From contig JABMLP010000001.1 of NCBI GenBank assembly GCA_013176395.1, positions 1,426,001-1,490,000 on the forward strand: a stretch of 64,000 nucleotides of DNA. Reading direction: 5' to 3'. A program made the translations under genes and the position numbers. Origin of the DNA: Venturia oleaginea (taxonomy: Eukaryota > Ascomycota > Dothideomycetes > Venturiales > Venturiaceae). This document shows, piece after piece, positions 1-11,780 of this stretch (position 1 is the first letter of the stretch; the number at the start of each line of letters is the position of its first letter). Under the pieces are notes generated by a model. That model ran no database searches. It saw nothing but the letters and a program-made list of their open reading frames with translations, and was not told the origin of the DNA.

Positions 1-356
1 CTGCTCAGTCCAACTGCGAGACCAATAATGAGGGCAAGTAGAAGAGATAGAACGACTGCTAGTACGATCAAGAATGTTTTCCTCCTCATTCCTAGATATC
101 TCTCATATAGCGGAAATACTCGATCGAATTTCTGTCCCATAGTTGGCTTCGCGCTCGCACAGTGAGTCGTGCCCGAGTGTGAGGGTGGAATAGGGCGGTG
201 TAGCTCCCACCCAAAGAACTTAATATTCTTCTTCGCGTGGAAAGGAGGAGGTTCCAGGATCTCGGCCGAGACACGCTCAATGTCGTCCTCAGTATCCTTC
301 TTCAAGTACTCCGGAAGAGACTTTTCGGGCAATGGTTTGCGCTTAATTTGGTCCAT
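1..356 (-). CDS. Partial membrane protein (cytosolic N-terminus plus one membrane segment), cut by the left edge
   Basis: An open frame begins with ATG at 356-354 and stays open to the window edge (about 118 residues). The first ~90 residues are charged and hydrophilic. They are followed by a basic stretch (RYLGMRRKTF) and then a strongly hydrophobic run (LIVLAVVLSLLLALIIGLAVGLS region, residues ~96-118) just before the edge. Positive charges on the N-terminal side predict a type II single-pass protein with the catalytic or binding part outside the cytosol. That part lies outside the window, so the function cannot be named. No intron is needed in the visible part. Confidence 0.6.
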   Translation of the reverse strand, partial: MDQIKRKPLPEKSLPEYLKKDTEDDIERVSAEILEPPPFHAKKNIKFFGWELHRPIPPSHSGTTHCASAKPTMGQKFDRVFPLYERYLGMRRKTFLIVLAVVLSLLLALIIGLAVGLS

Positions 357-1840
357 TTTCCAAGTTCAGACGGAAGCCGTGAAGTCGATTGTGATTCGAT
401 TTACAAAAGAGTGACGGCAACGAGAGTGAGAGAAACGAAGGGAAGAACGGTTGACTGAGCACCTATCGCAACGCGACGGTACAAGTCAGGGGTCTCGTAT
501 AATTGGCGGCGGTTAAGATCATCAGCGCACCTCGGTGCGTCTCTCTTCCAATACAACATTATGGAGAAGAGAGAATGATTACCATCTCAAGCTTTTCTGG
601 TCATGACTTCGGATGAATGTGAACGACAACGCGAGTGTTGGGAATTTTTGCACCGATACCGATTTTGGTTTTGAAGTACTCCACTTTTGTCGAGCACTAC
701 CTATTCTAACCGCCTTCGCCCTCGAATACACGACCATCAGACGTCTAACACTTACAGATGATGACAAATTCCATCATGACGATTCCGATAACTCTGTATG
801 GCTCCCTATGGCCACCCTGTCAAGCTGTCCGAGACCTCGACACGTTCGATATTCCTTGTTCATTTCAACATTTCATGTCGCATGGTTAATCGAAAGTTTG
901 GTCACAGCTATTCTGTACGACTGGTAGAAGGCTTTGAGAGGATTTGGACGTAAAGCACGAAAGAGGAGGTCATTGCACAAGATGCGAATGAGAGACCAAG
1001 GAATAACTGCGGCTCGCGGCGAAATCATGTCTACTGTTGAAGACATGTTCTGTCGAGTTGGAAGCAGCGACTGCTGGAACAGCTTGCTCTTCAGAGTTCT
1101 TGACGAAGGGATAGCTCCGAAGAGGGATGTAAATGAAGATATAATGCGCCTGTCCCAACATGCCAGGGTTTCTTGTAAAGATAGCAAGAGCTTCGACTGA
1201 TCAAATTTTCCACGATCACCGGAAAGCGGGCGTGACGTTTTCAATGAGTGTAGCGGCATGTTTTCGGTCGTACTGCGTAGAACACTTGGTAGTAGACGTT
1301 GCATTTGGAGGAAGAGCCGCATGAAGCATGTCAAAGGCGCTAAAAAAAATCCTGTTGAATTAGTGAGCTGTTACAGAGTTACCGTCTTATCTGGGCAGAT
1401 TGTATCTGTATATTATCTTCTCAACTAAATATTCATCTCGAGCAGAGCCTTGTATACAAAAGATTTCTATAGAAGGAGAGTGTTCTCTTCTCGAGCTTCT
1501 TATTAACCTTATTTTTAATTCAAGACTCTTCGGTCGAATTTTAGTTAATGTCACGGGAGCAATAGAAGCAGTCGTAGATCACGTTGACAAATGATTAGCC
1601 GTGCTAGCTATAAGCGGGCGTGATAGAAGTCAATGGTAGTATCGTTCTAAGGATCAAAACATTGCGTGAAGAATCTAAGTACAGGGAGGAATCGCAAGGT
1701 ATATATGGGATTCCTTGGTTCGTGCGCTGAAGTCACGTGTATACCAGTTCATGGTAACATTCTCAGTGTCACTCCGTGACAGTTAATGTGATTACTTCTT
1801 AAAGTATCCGAAAAACTTTACACTTCTTTTCTCTTTAGGC
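357..1840. other. Intergenic, no supported gene
   Basis: Only short overlapping open frames occur. The longest is a 153-codon minus-strand frame at 873-1334; it resembles no family I recognise and has no splice or codon pattern that favours it. The second half (about 1340-1840) is AT-rich. I see nothing else to annotate. Confidence 0.5.
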
Positions 1841-2016
1841 TATTACGGGACGGTAGCTGGAAAGACGCAGCATACTCGTAGCCAAAGATTGTTTAGATTC
1901 AGTTAAGGAGTGAAGGTATCTATAAACAGAGAACCTCAATGAGGTTCTTTCTCTATACTAGGCTCAATCAGGCTTAGGCTCTTAGCCTATACCAACCATG
2001 GGCCATGCCCATAACA
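1841..2016 (-). mobile_element. Solo LTR, family B (176 bp), intact copy
   Basis: Read on the minus strand it begins TGTTATGGGC and ends near CCCGTAATA. It is flanked by a short direct repeat (AGGCT/TAGGC overlap at 1836-1841 and 2017-2021), consistent with a 5-bp target duplication with one base of ambiguity. A second copy of the same sequence is split between 33,940-34,091 and 38,724-38,752. The split pieces sum to the same 176 bp once a 5-bp duplication is removed. No internal retrotransposon sequence is present, so this is a solo LTR or a very short LTR-like element. Confidence 0.65.
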
Positions 2017-2736
2017 AGGCTATGTAATTCGCTCAATTTACGAGTACGACCAGAAGCAACTACGATGCACTAGCCAATCTGTCCAGATAAGACGGTAATT
2101 GATGGCAGAAACAGGATGCCATTTATCTACGCGACGCTGGCGTGACATATCTTTCCTGTACCATCCCTTTGAGGTCTGTTTTTTTGGATAGAATTGGGCA
2201 TTGCATGAGTGGGGCCGCTCATGTAAATTGTGACGGCTTGCTAGGCTACTGGAACAACCAAATTGTCCAAGCACCTAACAAGGCGCCACAGTACACGGGC
2301 CACAGCAAGACCTATAAGTAGGCCTTGCCCCCAGCCCCCATTTACATAGCTGCCTGTAGTTCGCTATCACATTTAGTCCATACCTGATTGCTGCTCACGC
2401 CTTTCATTAGTTACTACTAGCCGTGACATAAATCCTGTACAAACTACGGCCGTGCTGCTCGTGAAGCGCGCGTCTATTGCGCTTTAGGTCGGATTCCGCA
2501 GAGACCGCGCCCGAAAACGACCTAAGGCTTAAGGTGAGCATCGCAACCACTTTATACCACTATCATCACAACTTACTGGTCATATCAAAGCCATCATACA
2601 CCAGAAAATCTCATGACGATTTCTACGCAACAAAAAAACCCATGTCTTCCGTATTCTTTTTTGTGTCTGTTGATGAGGGGAGGTAGGTGTTCCCTCTTTA
2701 TAATTTAAATGGGATTTTCGCGGATCTGAATATCAG
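2017..2736. other. Intergenic, no supported gene
   Basis: The sequence between two LTR insertions holds a 69-codon plus-strand frame (2477-2686) that matches nothing I know. The ATCAG just before 2737 is the left target duplication of the next element. Confidence 0.45.
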
Positions 2737-3431
2737 TGTTACGGGGAACTCGTTTCTCAACACAGTTGATTATGTCAAGACCTTCTTGACGCCTGTGTTC
2801 TCTTGTTCTGGTCCGCGGGTTTGGGGTAAGGGCAATATCAGTCTGGAAGTACTTACCTTAAGTACCTTTCCTTGCTCAGGTTCTTTGGAGGCTCACTAGA
2901 TCCTAGCCGTCCGATGTATCTCCCAATTCAATTGTCGTCTAACCGATTTGATCCTCAGATCAATCCTGAACGCTTGTCGGTTAGTATGAAGGTTGGGGGT
3001 GGGCTTGCTTCGTGTGCATATGACTTGTGCTTGATTGTATCTAAGTAAAAGGTCGTTACTGTAGTAGGTTGAAGAAGCTCCTATGTGAGAAACATAACAT
3101 GAGATAACCACGAAGAGAGAAAGGAAAGTTCGTCCAACGTCCTCCCTATATACCCTTCTGGTTCTGGGTGCCAAGGTGTATTCCCACACCTCTTGGCTCT
3201 TCCCACACTTCCCACACTGTGGGCAATGCCAAGTGCTGTGAGAACTGTGGGAATATCACGTGACTCCTGCACGTACTATTCTCTCTTAGGACTGACCTGG
3301 TTGCACCAGTCCCCTCTTGTGCGCCCAACGGATTCCACTCCACATCAGTCCTAACAACAACTTCTTGTTATCCAACCATCCTCTGCAAGTCCCGTTGTCC
3401 CTGCTCTTCGGTCTTGAGGTGATCTGTAACA
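2737..3431 (+). mobile_element. Solo LTR, family A (695 bp), uninterrupted reference copy
   Basis: Begins TGTTACGGGG and ends GATCTGTAACA, so the termini are inverted TGTTAC/GTAACA. It is flanked by a perfect 5-bp target duplication ATCAG (2732-2736 and 3432-3436). Two further copies occur at 25,774-33,939 and 36,421-38,723; both carry insertions that are absent here. This copy therefore shows the empty sites and proves the extents of those insertions. The reverse strand holds a TATA-like stretch near 3150 and a CACGTG at about 3257. No internal coding region of the parent element is in the window. Confidence 0.85.
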
Positions 3432-4316
3432 ATCAGATCTTTCTTGGGAGTCAAGCCAGTAGTTCTCAGTAAGTTAGTATGCCAGAATATAAGGAAGACA
3501 TCGCAGTCGCTTCATCAGTTCATCGGCTCTTGAGGTGCAGCTAAATTAGAATAATAATATGGAGCCTGAATTGGAATCCGATAAGTTTCTGGCGAGTGCA
3601 AGAGACGATGTCGCCAGAAACGTTTCGATGTCGATCTGAAGTAGACCTATTCTACAAAAGTGGATAGCGGATTCCCAAAGACATTGGGTGTGGAGCCAGT
3701 TTGCTGGTATGCTACTTTCGATCAGTAATTGTATTCTCAAGTGTTCTGAGGCTGCATAGCTCAAGACGGACACGTGCTGTGGATTGTATCTGCGTTTGCG
3801 TTTTGGGAAGGTTGTAGCCGCTTTATCCTTACTGTCTTTATCGCACAACTGTGTTAAGTGGAGGTTGTGGGGAAGCTCTACATTTGTCATATTACAGGAG
3901 ATGCCCCCACCTTCGATTGCGGCTGAAATATCGTTCCACTGCGTGTACGGTTGAAGAGAACTGGAACCGGTATCATCCTGTGTTCCTTGCCTTGGGTTGT
4001 ACGAGCAGCGACCGGTCTTCTCTACATATGTTCGTCTGATGTTGTTGGATGACAAGTGAGGTGGTTTGCTAGTGCCCAGTCTGCTGATCAAATCAGCGCG
4101 GAAATGTCCCGTCGCCTGTCCTCTTTCGGGACAGCCCTGGCTTGGCGACAACATCTCATCCTTCCCAACAAGCTCTTGACCAGCATTACTGACCCATGGA
4201 TTCGTCCGCTTTTGTTACGGCTTTAGACATTGCATCATATCGGGGTTGCAGCACGGAATCTTGCGTTGGCCGGTGATGAATGCCGGCATGAAAAGCACAT
4301 CACGGTGGACGCGATG
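3432..4316. other. Intergenic; one unexplained 202-codon frame
   Basis: A minus-strand frame of 202 codons spans 3546-4154. It has no recognisable domain, no signal peptide and an ordinary random composition, so I do not call it a gene. The rest is upstream DNA of the reductase gene. Confidence 0.4.
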
Positions 4317-4323
4317 TATAAAT
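4317..4323 (+). promoter_or_regulatory. Candidate TATA box of the NmrA-type reductase gene
   Basis: TATAAAT lies 106 bp before the start codon at 4429, a plausible distance for a fungal core promoter. No mapping data support it. Confidence 0.3.
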
Positions 4324-4428
4324 CCGGGAGATTACCTTGCCTTGCCTTGCGACCCGATACATATCCACGCTCACCTCTTCTACAACATTCCCAAACCGCA
4401 CCAACAGTATCGCTAATCCATTCACAAA

Positions 4429-5439
4429 ATGACCGCAATCAAAAACGTTGTCCTCATCGGAGTAAGTATGCATCTCACCAATTTCGCACCCATCACTAAT
4501 AACTACAAGGCAGGAGGAAATCTGGGCCCCTCAATTCTGGCTCCTTTTCTCAAATCCTCCTTCAAAGTGACAGTGCTCTCTCGCGAAAGCTCAAAATCAA
4601 CATTCCCGCCAGAAGCCACCGTAATCAAGACCGACTATTCTCCATCCTCCCTCGCCACCTTGTTCAAAGATCAGGATGCCGTCATCTCCATTGTCGGCAA
4701 CGAGGGCTTTGCCGGTCAAGCCAAGATCATTGACGCAGCAGTAGCAGCAGGCGTGAAACGTTTTATCCCATCCGAGTTTGGAAGCAACACCGCCGACGAC
4801 GCTGTTCGAGCACTTGTCCCGATCTTCAACGGAAAAAAGCAGGTCGTTGATTATTTACGTTCCAAAGAGTCATCAACATTTTCGTGGACAGCCTTCATCA
4901 CGGGGCCATTTTTTGATTGGGCATGTTCTTGCCCACCTCCACAACTTCCGTCTGCTCACTGCTAACGTCATCAAAAGGGTCTAGAAGTGGGTTTCCTCGG
5001 TTTCAGCATTGGCAACAAGACAGCAACAATCTGGGATTCCGGTGACGTACCTTTCAGCGGAACTAATCTCAGCACAATCGGAAGAGGTCTGGTTGCACTA
5101 CTCACGAAAGACGTTGACGCATCCGCGAATAAATACGTTTACGTTGCTTCCCACACAGTCTCCCAAAACGAGATTTTGGCGGGACTGGAAAAGATTACAG
5201 GCGAGAAGTTCACTGTGACGAGGCTAGATTCGCAGAAGGTAGTCAAAGAAAGCCATGAGAAGCTCGGAAAAGGTGATTACAGTGTGATCGGTCCATTAAT
5301 CTTGGCTGCTGCATACGGTCCTGATGCGCTGGGAGATTTCACAAAGGTTGAGGGTGGTTTGTGGAATGAGAAATTAGGACTGGACAAAGAAGACTTGGAT
5401 GCTAGTTTGAAGGCTGTTGTTAGTGGAAAGAGGGTGTGA
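4429..5439 (+). CDS. NmrA-like / isoflavone-reductase-like NAD(P)-binding protein
   Basis: Three exons (4429-4461, 4510-4920, 4978-5439) encode 301 residues. The N-terminus NVVLIGAGGNLGPSI carries the GxxGxxG dinucleotide-binding motif, followed by a short-chain-reductase-like Rossmann fold. VKRFIPSEFGSN (around residue 105) is the characteristic motif of the PCBER/NmrA family, and 301 residues is the usual length. The family contains NAD(P)H-dependent reductases and redox-sensing regulators; the substrate cannot be read from sequence. Intron 1 is a standard GT-AG intron of 48 nt. Intron 2 (4921-4977) reads GC...AG with a CTAAC branch site; the GC donor is required to join DW to GLEVGF in frame. 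The start is the first ATG of the frame and follows a TATA-like box. Confidence 0.85.
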
Positions 5440-6246
5440 ACATCCCTTCCGTCGAGGTCAGGACGTGTGGGCCATGATCAATGACGGTATCTGAAAACCA
5501 TAAAGAATCCATGACATGGTCTCATCATCTACCTTGACTTCACAGTGTGACCAGGAGTCTGCACAGATAGTATCAACAACAAGAATATGGCACAATTTGG
5601 CGAAACTTCTGGGGTGCCCTGGGCTGTGTTGTTATCTCGATGATGGGAATGCCCTCCAGATGGAGAACAGGAGCCAAAACAGGTCTGGGACTACTGGCCT
5701 TGATATTATCATGCTGCTCTAGTTCTCGAGCTGGAAGAATGTATCGATTACGTGGACAATACGAAAAGATCAACGTTTAAAAATGTACTACATGCGCGCT
5801 GATATATTCTTTGAGCCAAGTGCCTGGGTACTGGATAAGATGCACAGTAGGAAGCGGGCAAGTCTGTGCGAATGTTTGCAAAGCTTACACGGATTTACCG
5901 GACAGAAAGAGGAATGCGAAGAAATGAGCAGGGAATTAGATTGGTGTTCAATAACCATACGGGTAGACCCGTTCCGGACAACATCGAACCGGTTCACCTT
6001 CGCACCCACCTCTGTCAGATCCGCATGTATGGTAAAACATAATAGAAGTATCACGTGTACCTCCGAAACTCCGCGGAGTTTCGTGCCGTGTCTTGGAAAT
6101 ACCGCAGCTTCATTGGTAGCGGCCGTAGCGCTGTGATCGCTCCTAGCTGTGCTCGGCGGGGTTCCATCTACGTTGTACATTGGTTAACGAATCCTAACAG
6201 AGCCACCATCGCATTTTTATCAACTCCTTCGGCAAATGAGAACGAC
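5440..6246. other. Intergenic, no supported gene
   Basis: Opposed short frames (5783-6136 plus, 5788-6180 minus) overlap each other and show no family signature. This is the 3' region of the reductase gene and the 5' region of the F-box gene. Confidence 0.45.
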
Positions 6247-8343
6247 ATGCGTACGAGGTCCCATCCTGAGATGTCGACCATTGCTAAAAAATTTCAAAGA
6301 TTGTCGATTCACGAAAGAAAGCACGCGTACGTTTCGTCCAAATGCTTAGAAAGAGACAATTCGATACTAACCTCTACAACGTGCAGATTGACCGACATCT
6401 TGGAGAATCTGAATGCTGATGAGTGGCGTCATGTTCGTGCTGTTGCCAACGACCATCCACTACAACACGACATCATTGCTGCTTTGCCGCTAGAACTTGT
6501 GGCCCACGTTTTCAGCTTTCTGGAAGTCGCTGATGTTTTTCAGTACCGGCAGGTAAGCATTATCCAAGATTGTTCTCCCACAACCGTCTCGTTTTGCTTG
6601 CCATGGCTTCATACATTTATACTCTCTTACCACGAGGGTCCAATTCTACCATATTTATACTTTCTTGCCCAACAGGGTAACTCGAAGTTAGAGCAGTATT
6701 TAAGACGATCATGCTGGGATTCTCCAACTCAAGGCTATGATCTTTGATCAGTCGTTACATATGCCATTTTAAGGCCTTCTCAACATGACTCAAACTTGCA
6801 CATCTGAGCAGCGGGGCATGATTTACTAATGGTAGAGTTCTAGGTCTCGAAAGCGTGGCAGCATAAATTGTCCGCACCCAACATCTTGGACCCTCTTCTT
6901 GAACAATGGTTCCCGAGGACCGAAGAGTCCGAACTGGAATCCCGCTCTATCAATTACAAACTAGACTCGGATCGAAGAAAAGCAGAGCAGCTCCATCGAT
7001 TCTTACATGGCCGACCCGTTGAAACGCGTCTGATCAGACCCCCGTCACATTTTCATATCCCTTTTCAGCGGCGCGAGCGTCGTGATTTTCAATTTGTTGG
7101 TGAGACGGTAGCCTGGTCAGCACCAACAGAGTCTCGACGTTCCGTTAATATTCTGAACATCAGAACCGGGCACGTGTGTCGCGTTTCGCTTCCTGGAATC
7201 CAATACTTGGACGACCTGGTGCTTACTAAGACACACCTGGTGTGCTCAACGAAATCGAAGTGAGATAGGACCATCGCCGCTTTATAGCCGCCATGAGCTG
7301 ATTGATTCCTAGTTATGTCTTCAACTTTCGAATCTCTGACACTCAAGCTTGCAGTACATTTGGGAGAAATGAGTATCTTAAGGCTCCATATCTGGTCACC
7401 TCCATCGGCGCGGATGATGACAGCTGCGTCCTTACATGTGGAAGACTTGTGATTGTGTGGAATATGAGCTTGAATACGTCACATTCATTCGACCTTCCAC
7501 TTCCTGCCAACTCACGGTAAGCTATCACATCCGTCGTGATGTTTATCTATACACCCTGCAATTCATTCCTTGCTTGATGAAATCATCGAACGAAGGCTGA
7601 TGTGCTTTTGCACTAGATTCAAAGTAGTTGTCGTAAATGCCTCATCTCGCTACATGACATTATTACCTGAAGAGTCGGGAGACGCAAATCCAATTGTTCT
7701 GTGCCACTACAGAGTTGACTTTGCTGGCACTACACTGAACCCTGGAACTGGACTAGAAGTGCTGCTGCAGGAGGGTTTGAGTGTGGAACCCACCAACAAC
7801 CTCAGGCTGGTCGATAACCAACGTCGTTTTCGGATTCCTCTCCGAGGCTCTCCTCGCTTTCTCGGCGAATTGTACCTTGTTGAAAAGGACAATCATGTCA
7901 TTGTCTGCGACTCATTCCAAGGCCCCCAGAATGACACAGGCCACGGAGAAGGGTTGCCAGATTGGGCCGACTTGGAGTGGAAGACAGCAAGCTATTGCCA
8001 ATGTTCAAGCTACCGTCAGCATCAAAATGAACTCAACTACCTAAGGGTCGAAATTTGTGAAACGAAGAACGGAACCCGTGTTCAGCGCGACCTGTGGGAA
8101 CAGGTGCCGAGTGCGGTACGGCTCTCCATTGCGCAAGATGTCTTGGATCCGGACGGCGACGAGTATGGGGACGATTTCACCCTTGCCAATCTTGTCCGCA
8201 GGAAGGATGAGCTTCTTGCAGCCATCAACATACTTGGCAACCAGGATTTTGTAATAGTCATCTCGTCAGCCTTCATCTACATCATGTCGTTTGCTCCAGC
8301 CTTTCGATTCGAGTACGAGAAGATAGAATTCCCGGCTATCTGA
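6247..8343 (+). CDS. F-box protein
   Basis: Five exons (6247-6326, 6387-6552, 6844-7259, 7355-7516, 7617-8343) give 516 residues. An F-box motif, ALPLELVAHVFSFLEVADVF...VSKAWQ, lies at about residues 62-95 and is interrupted by the second intron after YRQ. F-box proteins bind Skp1 and present substrates to SCF ubiquitin ligases. The remaining ~420 residues contain short hydrophobic beta-strand-like repeats (for example VNILNIRTGHVCRVSLP and LTCGRLVIVWNM), suggesting a propeller-like substrate-binding part; this is inference. All introns are GT-AG; intron 1 has a TACTAACC branch site, and intron 2 is unusually long at 291 nt. A second in-frame ATG at 6271 is an alternative start. Confidence 0.75.
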
Positions 8344-9285
8344 TGTTCTCCCTCTTCTCCATCAATCTACCCTCCTGCGAACAGCCACACTTTCTCTCCT
8401 CGTCCAAACGAACATTTACTCGCACCATTCTCACTACTCGCTCGCACAACATCTTCAGCTCATAAAGGACCTCGGTATGATCTTGAAGATGAAAGACTTG
8501 TACCTCAAAGCTTTTGGTGCAAATTATGCCTCATAGCGGCCTGGATCATCTCAGAGAATTGAATTCTTTCTCACTGTAGCCCCGTCGGCAATGTTGTGAC
8601 AGCCTCGGCCACACTTGCGGGCGCGTTTGGTGGCGTCAAAATCAATCGACGCGCGAACCTCGGAACGACAGAGGCGGAAGTGCATCTGCAGTGTACCGAC
8701 TGCTCTTGCGTTACGATGGAATTACGGCAGAATGAACACAAGAGCTCAGCCGGATCAGGTATTGCAGATGTCACGTGAGTGTAGCCGCTAGCTAGTCAGT
8801 CTATCTGAAGTTCCCTGATGACCTTGCTGCTTATCTGTCGTCATCCACATGGCCTCAATTCTCTGTGGCCATTGCGTCACTGACGTAGAAAACTTGCCTA
8901 TAGGAGGTCAGCGCACGGACTAAAATGGTAAAGGAGAAAACCTGGAAAATATCAGCATTGGCAGGTAAGTTCTGATTCAATCGACGTTGCTATTTAAACT
9001 CAGAACAAATCGGACCTCATTCCCCATCTTTGCACGAGAACTGTAAATATCATGGTATTGAAGTAGCTCAGACTGATATGCCTACTGAATCAACCTGTCA
9101 AACCCCCTGTAGACGACGCATCGCTATAGCATACCAGCATGTATGCATCTCAGTAGACTTTTTTCCAACCCCGGTAAAATACCAAACCAAACGCTCAAGT
9201 GGATATCTCGCCGCAAAGTACAGTCTGTTATGAAAACGGTATCCAATCCTAGAGATGTTCACGGCCTTCAACTTCTCGCACATTA
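8344..9285. other. Convergent intergenic region, no supported gene
   Basis: This is 3' flank of both the F-box gene (plus) and the exchanger gene (minus). Frames of 60-75 codons at 8571-8778 and 9030-9370 have no recognisable product. Confidence 0.5.
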
Positions 9286-10948
9286 TCACCTGCGGAACTT
9301 GTGTCCTGCTGCTGCTGTTTCCCCCTCATTGCCGCTAGCCGTGCCAGTGTTGTGTGTAGGATTAGGGTAGTAGAAGGCGGAGATGGCGATGATTATGTAG
9401 ACTAGAATACAGAGTATTCCCTCAAGATAATTGCTCTTCCCGTCGCGTAGGAAGTTACCCACCACCAGAATGGCGAGGATCAAGACAACAGCATCAAAGA
9501 TCTCGAAGTTTAGATCGAGCTTGTGGCCGAGACCCCATGAGACGATGACGACGAGAGGAGTATTGAACAGGGCGGTTTGGATGGATGCGCCGAGGACGTG
9601 AGAGAGGGCAAAGTTCATTTGGTCGTCCCAAGCTTCGTCGACGGCTGTGATGTGCTCGGCGGCTTTTTCGACGACGGGGATCAAAATGAGACCAACGAAG
9701 CTATAACTGTTAGCATGGGCGTCTTAGAAGGTGGTGCGGGGTCTACTTGCGCGTCCTTGATATGATGTTCTTTGACGATGAATTCGATCTTGTCAATTAG
9801 GAAGATGGCCATGAACGTGACGATGGTGATGGCGAAGACAATGGCAATAACGCATTCAGTTGCTGTGAGTTTGGCTTTGTACGCGTCTCGGTGCTTATCG
9901 GCATCTTTTTCTTCATCAGCCTCCAAAACCTCAGTGTATAATCCGTGGTGTGAGCGCATTTGGAAAAAAACGAAGCTAGTACAATGTTAGCCGTAGCCAC
10001 TTCGAGCATTGAGTTACTAACCAGCCATAAGCGACCAGCAAGATGATGGACGAGGCACGACTGATCTTCAGAACCTTGTTGGTTACATCCTCCTCGCTGG
10101 TCAAAGCAGTGCTGAAGACGGCCGGAACGATCAAACCCACTGTTAGGATGTTAGAAAGTGGGACCTGTAATCGGAAGTATTCATGTGGCTTACTTCCAGC
10201 TACGAGCATCAGATTGCTGCCAACTTCGCTCACAGCCTCGTGGAATTCCTGCTCATCGCGTCTGAGACCCCCAGCAAAGAAACAAAAGCCAAGGCAGAGT
10301 AACAGATTGGCTAATATAGAACCGAGGATGGCAGCTTTGATAACGGGGACGTAGGTATCGCCACGGCTGATCAAGACCATGAAGACAATGATCTCGACCA
10401 CAGATCCAAATGTAGTTTCGAGGAGGGCGCCGAAAACGTGAGGCAGCTTCCGTCCCATCTCTTGGCCAGCAAATCCGAGCAGATTGGCTGCCGGGACCAT
10501 ACCAACATAACTGAGAATGAAGATCCATAGCTCCTCGTGGGGACGGGCATATCTCTGTGGGATGTTAGTCTCGGGTTGCATTGAATTGAAGTTCCAGATT
10601 GAGATATCTTACCAAAGCGAAAACTGCCGGCACAAATGGCCAAAGGATGTTGACAAACTTGGACAGAGTACAACTACTCCTAAAGCAGATTCTCAGGAAG
10701 TGAATTGGGTGCACGCCGCGTCTCCCACTCTCTCCTTGTGCCTTTACGCCTTTTGTAACCTTCTTTCCATGGTGTAGCGGCAGTGATCGTTTGTGAGCCG
10801 GGGAGGAGCTTTCGTCGACGGCTTTGTCGTTGGTGATGGGGCCGCCATTGTTGGGCATACGGTCGTCCATCTCGTAAGGTCGTTCGTACTGTGGTCCGAC
10901 AGTCTTGTAGCCGCTGGAGGCGGATCTGGGTTTAGGGCGAGAGGTCAT
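9286..10948 (-). CDS. VCX1: Vacuolar Ca2+/H+ exchanger (CaCA family, Vcx1 type)
   Basis: Five exons (10948-10613, 10554-10194, 10139-10022, 9975-9751, 9700-9286) encode 484 residues. A hydrophilic N-terminal tail of ~75 residues precedes GVHPIHFLRICFRSSCT and then about eleven membrane segments. The first alpha repeat is visible as FAGQEMGRKLPHVFGALLETTFGSVVEIIVFM, and the second as FVGLILIPVVEKAAEH, with the acidic residues that bind calcium in this family. The two repeats are separated by the acidic, charged loop EADEEKDADKHRDA. The family exchanges cytosolic Ca2+ for vacuolar protons, using the gradient made by the V-ATPase (one subunit is encoded at 59.9 kb). Three introns are GT-AG; the one at 9701-9750 must use a GC donor (GCAAGT) to keep KDAFVGL in frame. 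Confidence 0.9.
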
Positions 10949-11780
10949 GGTGGAGGGTGGAGGGAAGGGGAATCAGCAGGCGTCGCACTCGTTCCACGAT
11001 TCAGCGCGTGGCTTTCAGTCGGCAGGACGGACTGGATTCAATTAGACAGGAGCAGACGAGGAGGTGACGAGTAGTGGGAATGGGAAGAAGCAGGTTCTCC
11101 TGCATTTCTGATTTCAGCTTCAAGCACAAGCAACCATCTCCAGCAAGGCCTGCCACCTGGCGCGGAACAAAAGCCACCGCAGTGGCCAGACATGGTCCAG
11201 ATCGGAGCTGGAAATGGTACTATGTATAGTATAATAAGATTGGCTTAGGAGTCTGGGGTGATTGGACAAGACGGCACTTTCCATTGGTTTCGGAATGCTT
11301 CATGTTTTGTGAGGGTTAAACAAAAGCTGTGGACCCGACGAACGCAACAACGACAACGTGCAAACACTATTCGATTACAAGTCGTCCAGCAAGGCTTGTC
11401 TCTGAAAAGCTTTAGTCGGCTCCAACGGGAGCTTCCTAAGCTTGACTTAGCTTGGCAGCCAAGGCCCAAAGTCCAAGCCTCTAGCAGTTAACTACCTTTT
11501 TATTGACGGAGCACCCCCAGCTTCGCATCCTCTCAGACAAGATGAGCACGCTGGCAGTGCGTTTCAAAGTCGGCCCTAGAATAATCTCGTGACCTGTCAC
11601 CGTGACCGTGGCACTGATCGCTGAGATGCCTTTCATCGGCCAAAACACAGCGCACGTCATTCGAATATTCGCATTTTCACATCGGAATCCAGAATTCCCA
11701 CATTACAAGAAATGCATCTACTCTTACACAGAACCACGGAAATATCTTTACATCAATCCCTCCACGCTTTTCCTAGCCGC
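10949..11780. other. Intergenic upstream of the exchanger gene, no supported gene
   Basis: Short frames at 10793-11074 and 11245-11491 are unsupported. The GC-rich part next to 10,949 is probably 5' UTR and promoter of the exchanger. The left end (from about 11,500) is the 3' flank of the proline-rich gene. Confidence 0.45.

Noticed and set aside
3546..4154. 202-codon minus-strand frame as a gene
   Set aside because: No domain, no signal and no supporting splice structure.
4429..5439. Biosynthetic gene cluster anchored by the NmrA-type reductase
   Set aside because: No backbone enzyme, P450, transporter or intact cluster regulator lies within 20 kb.
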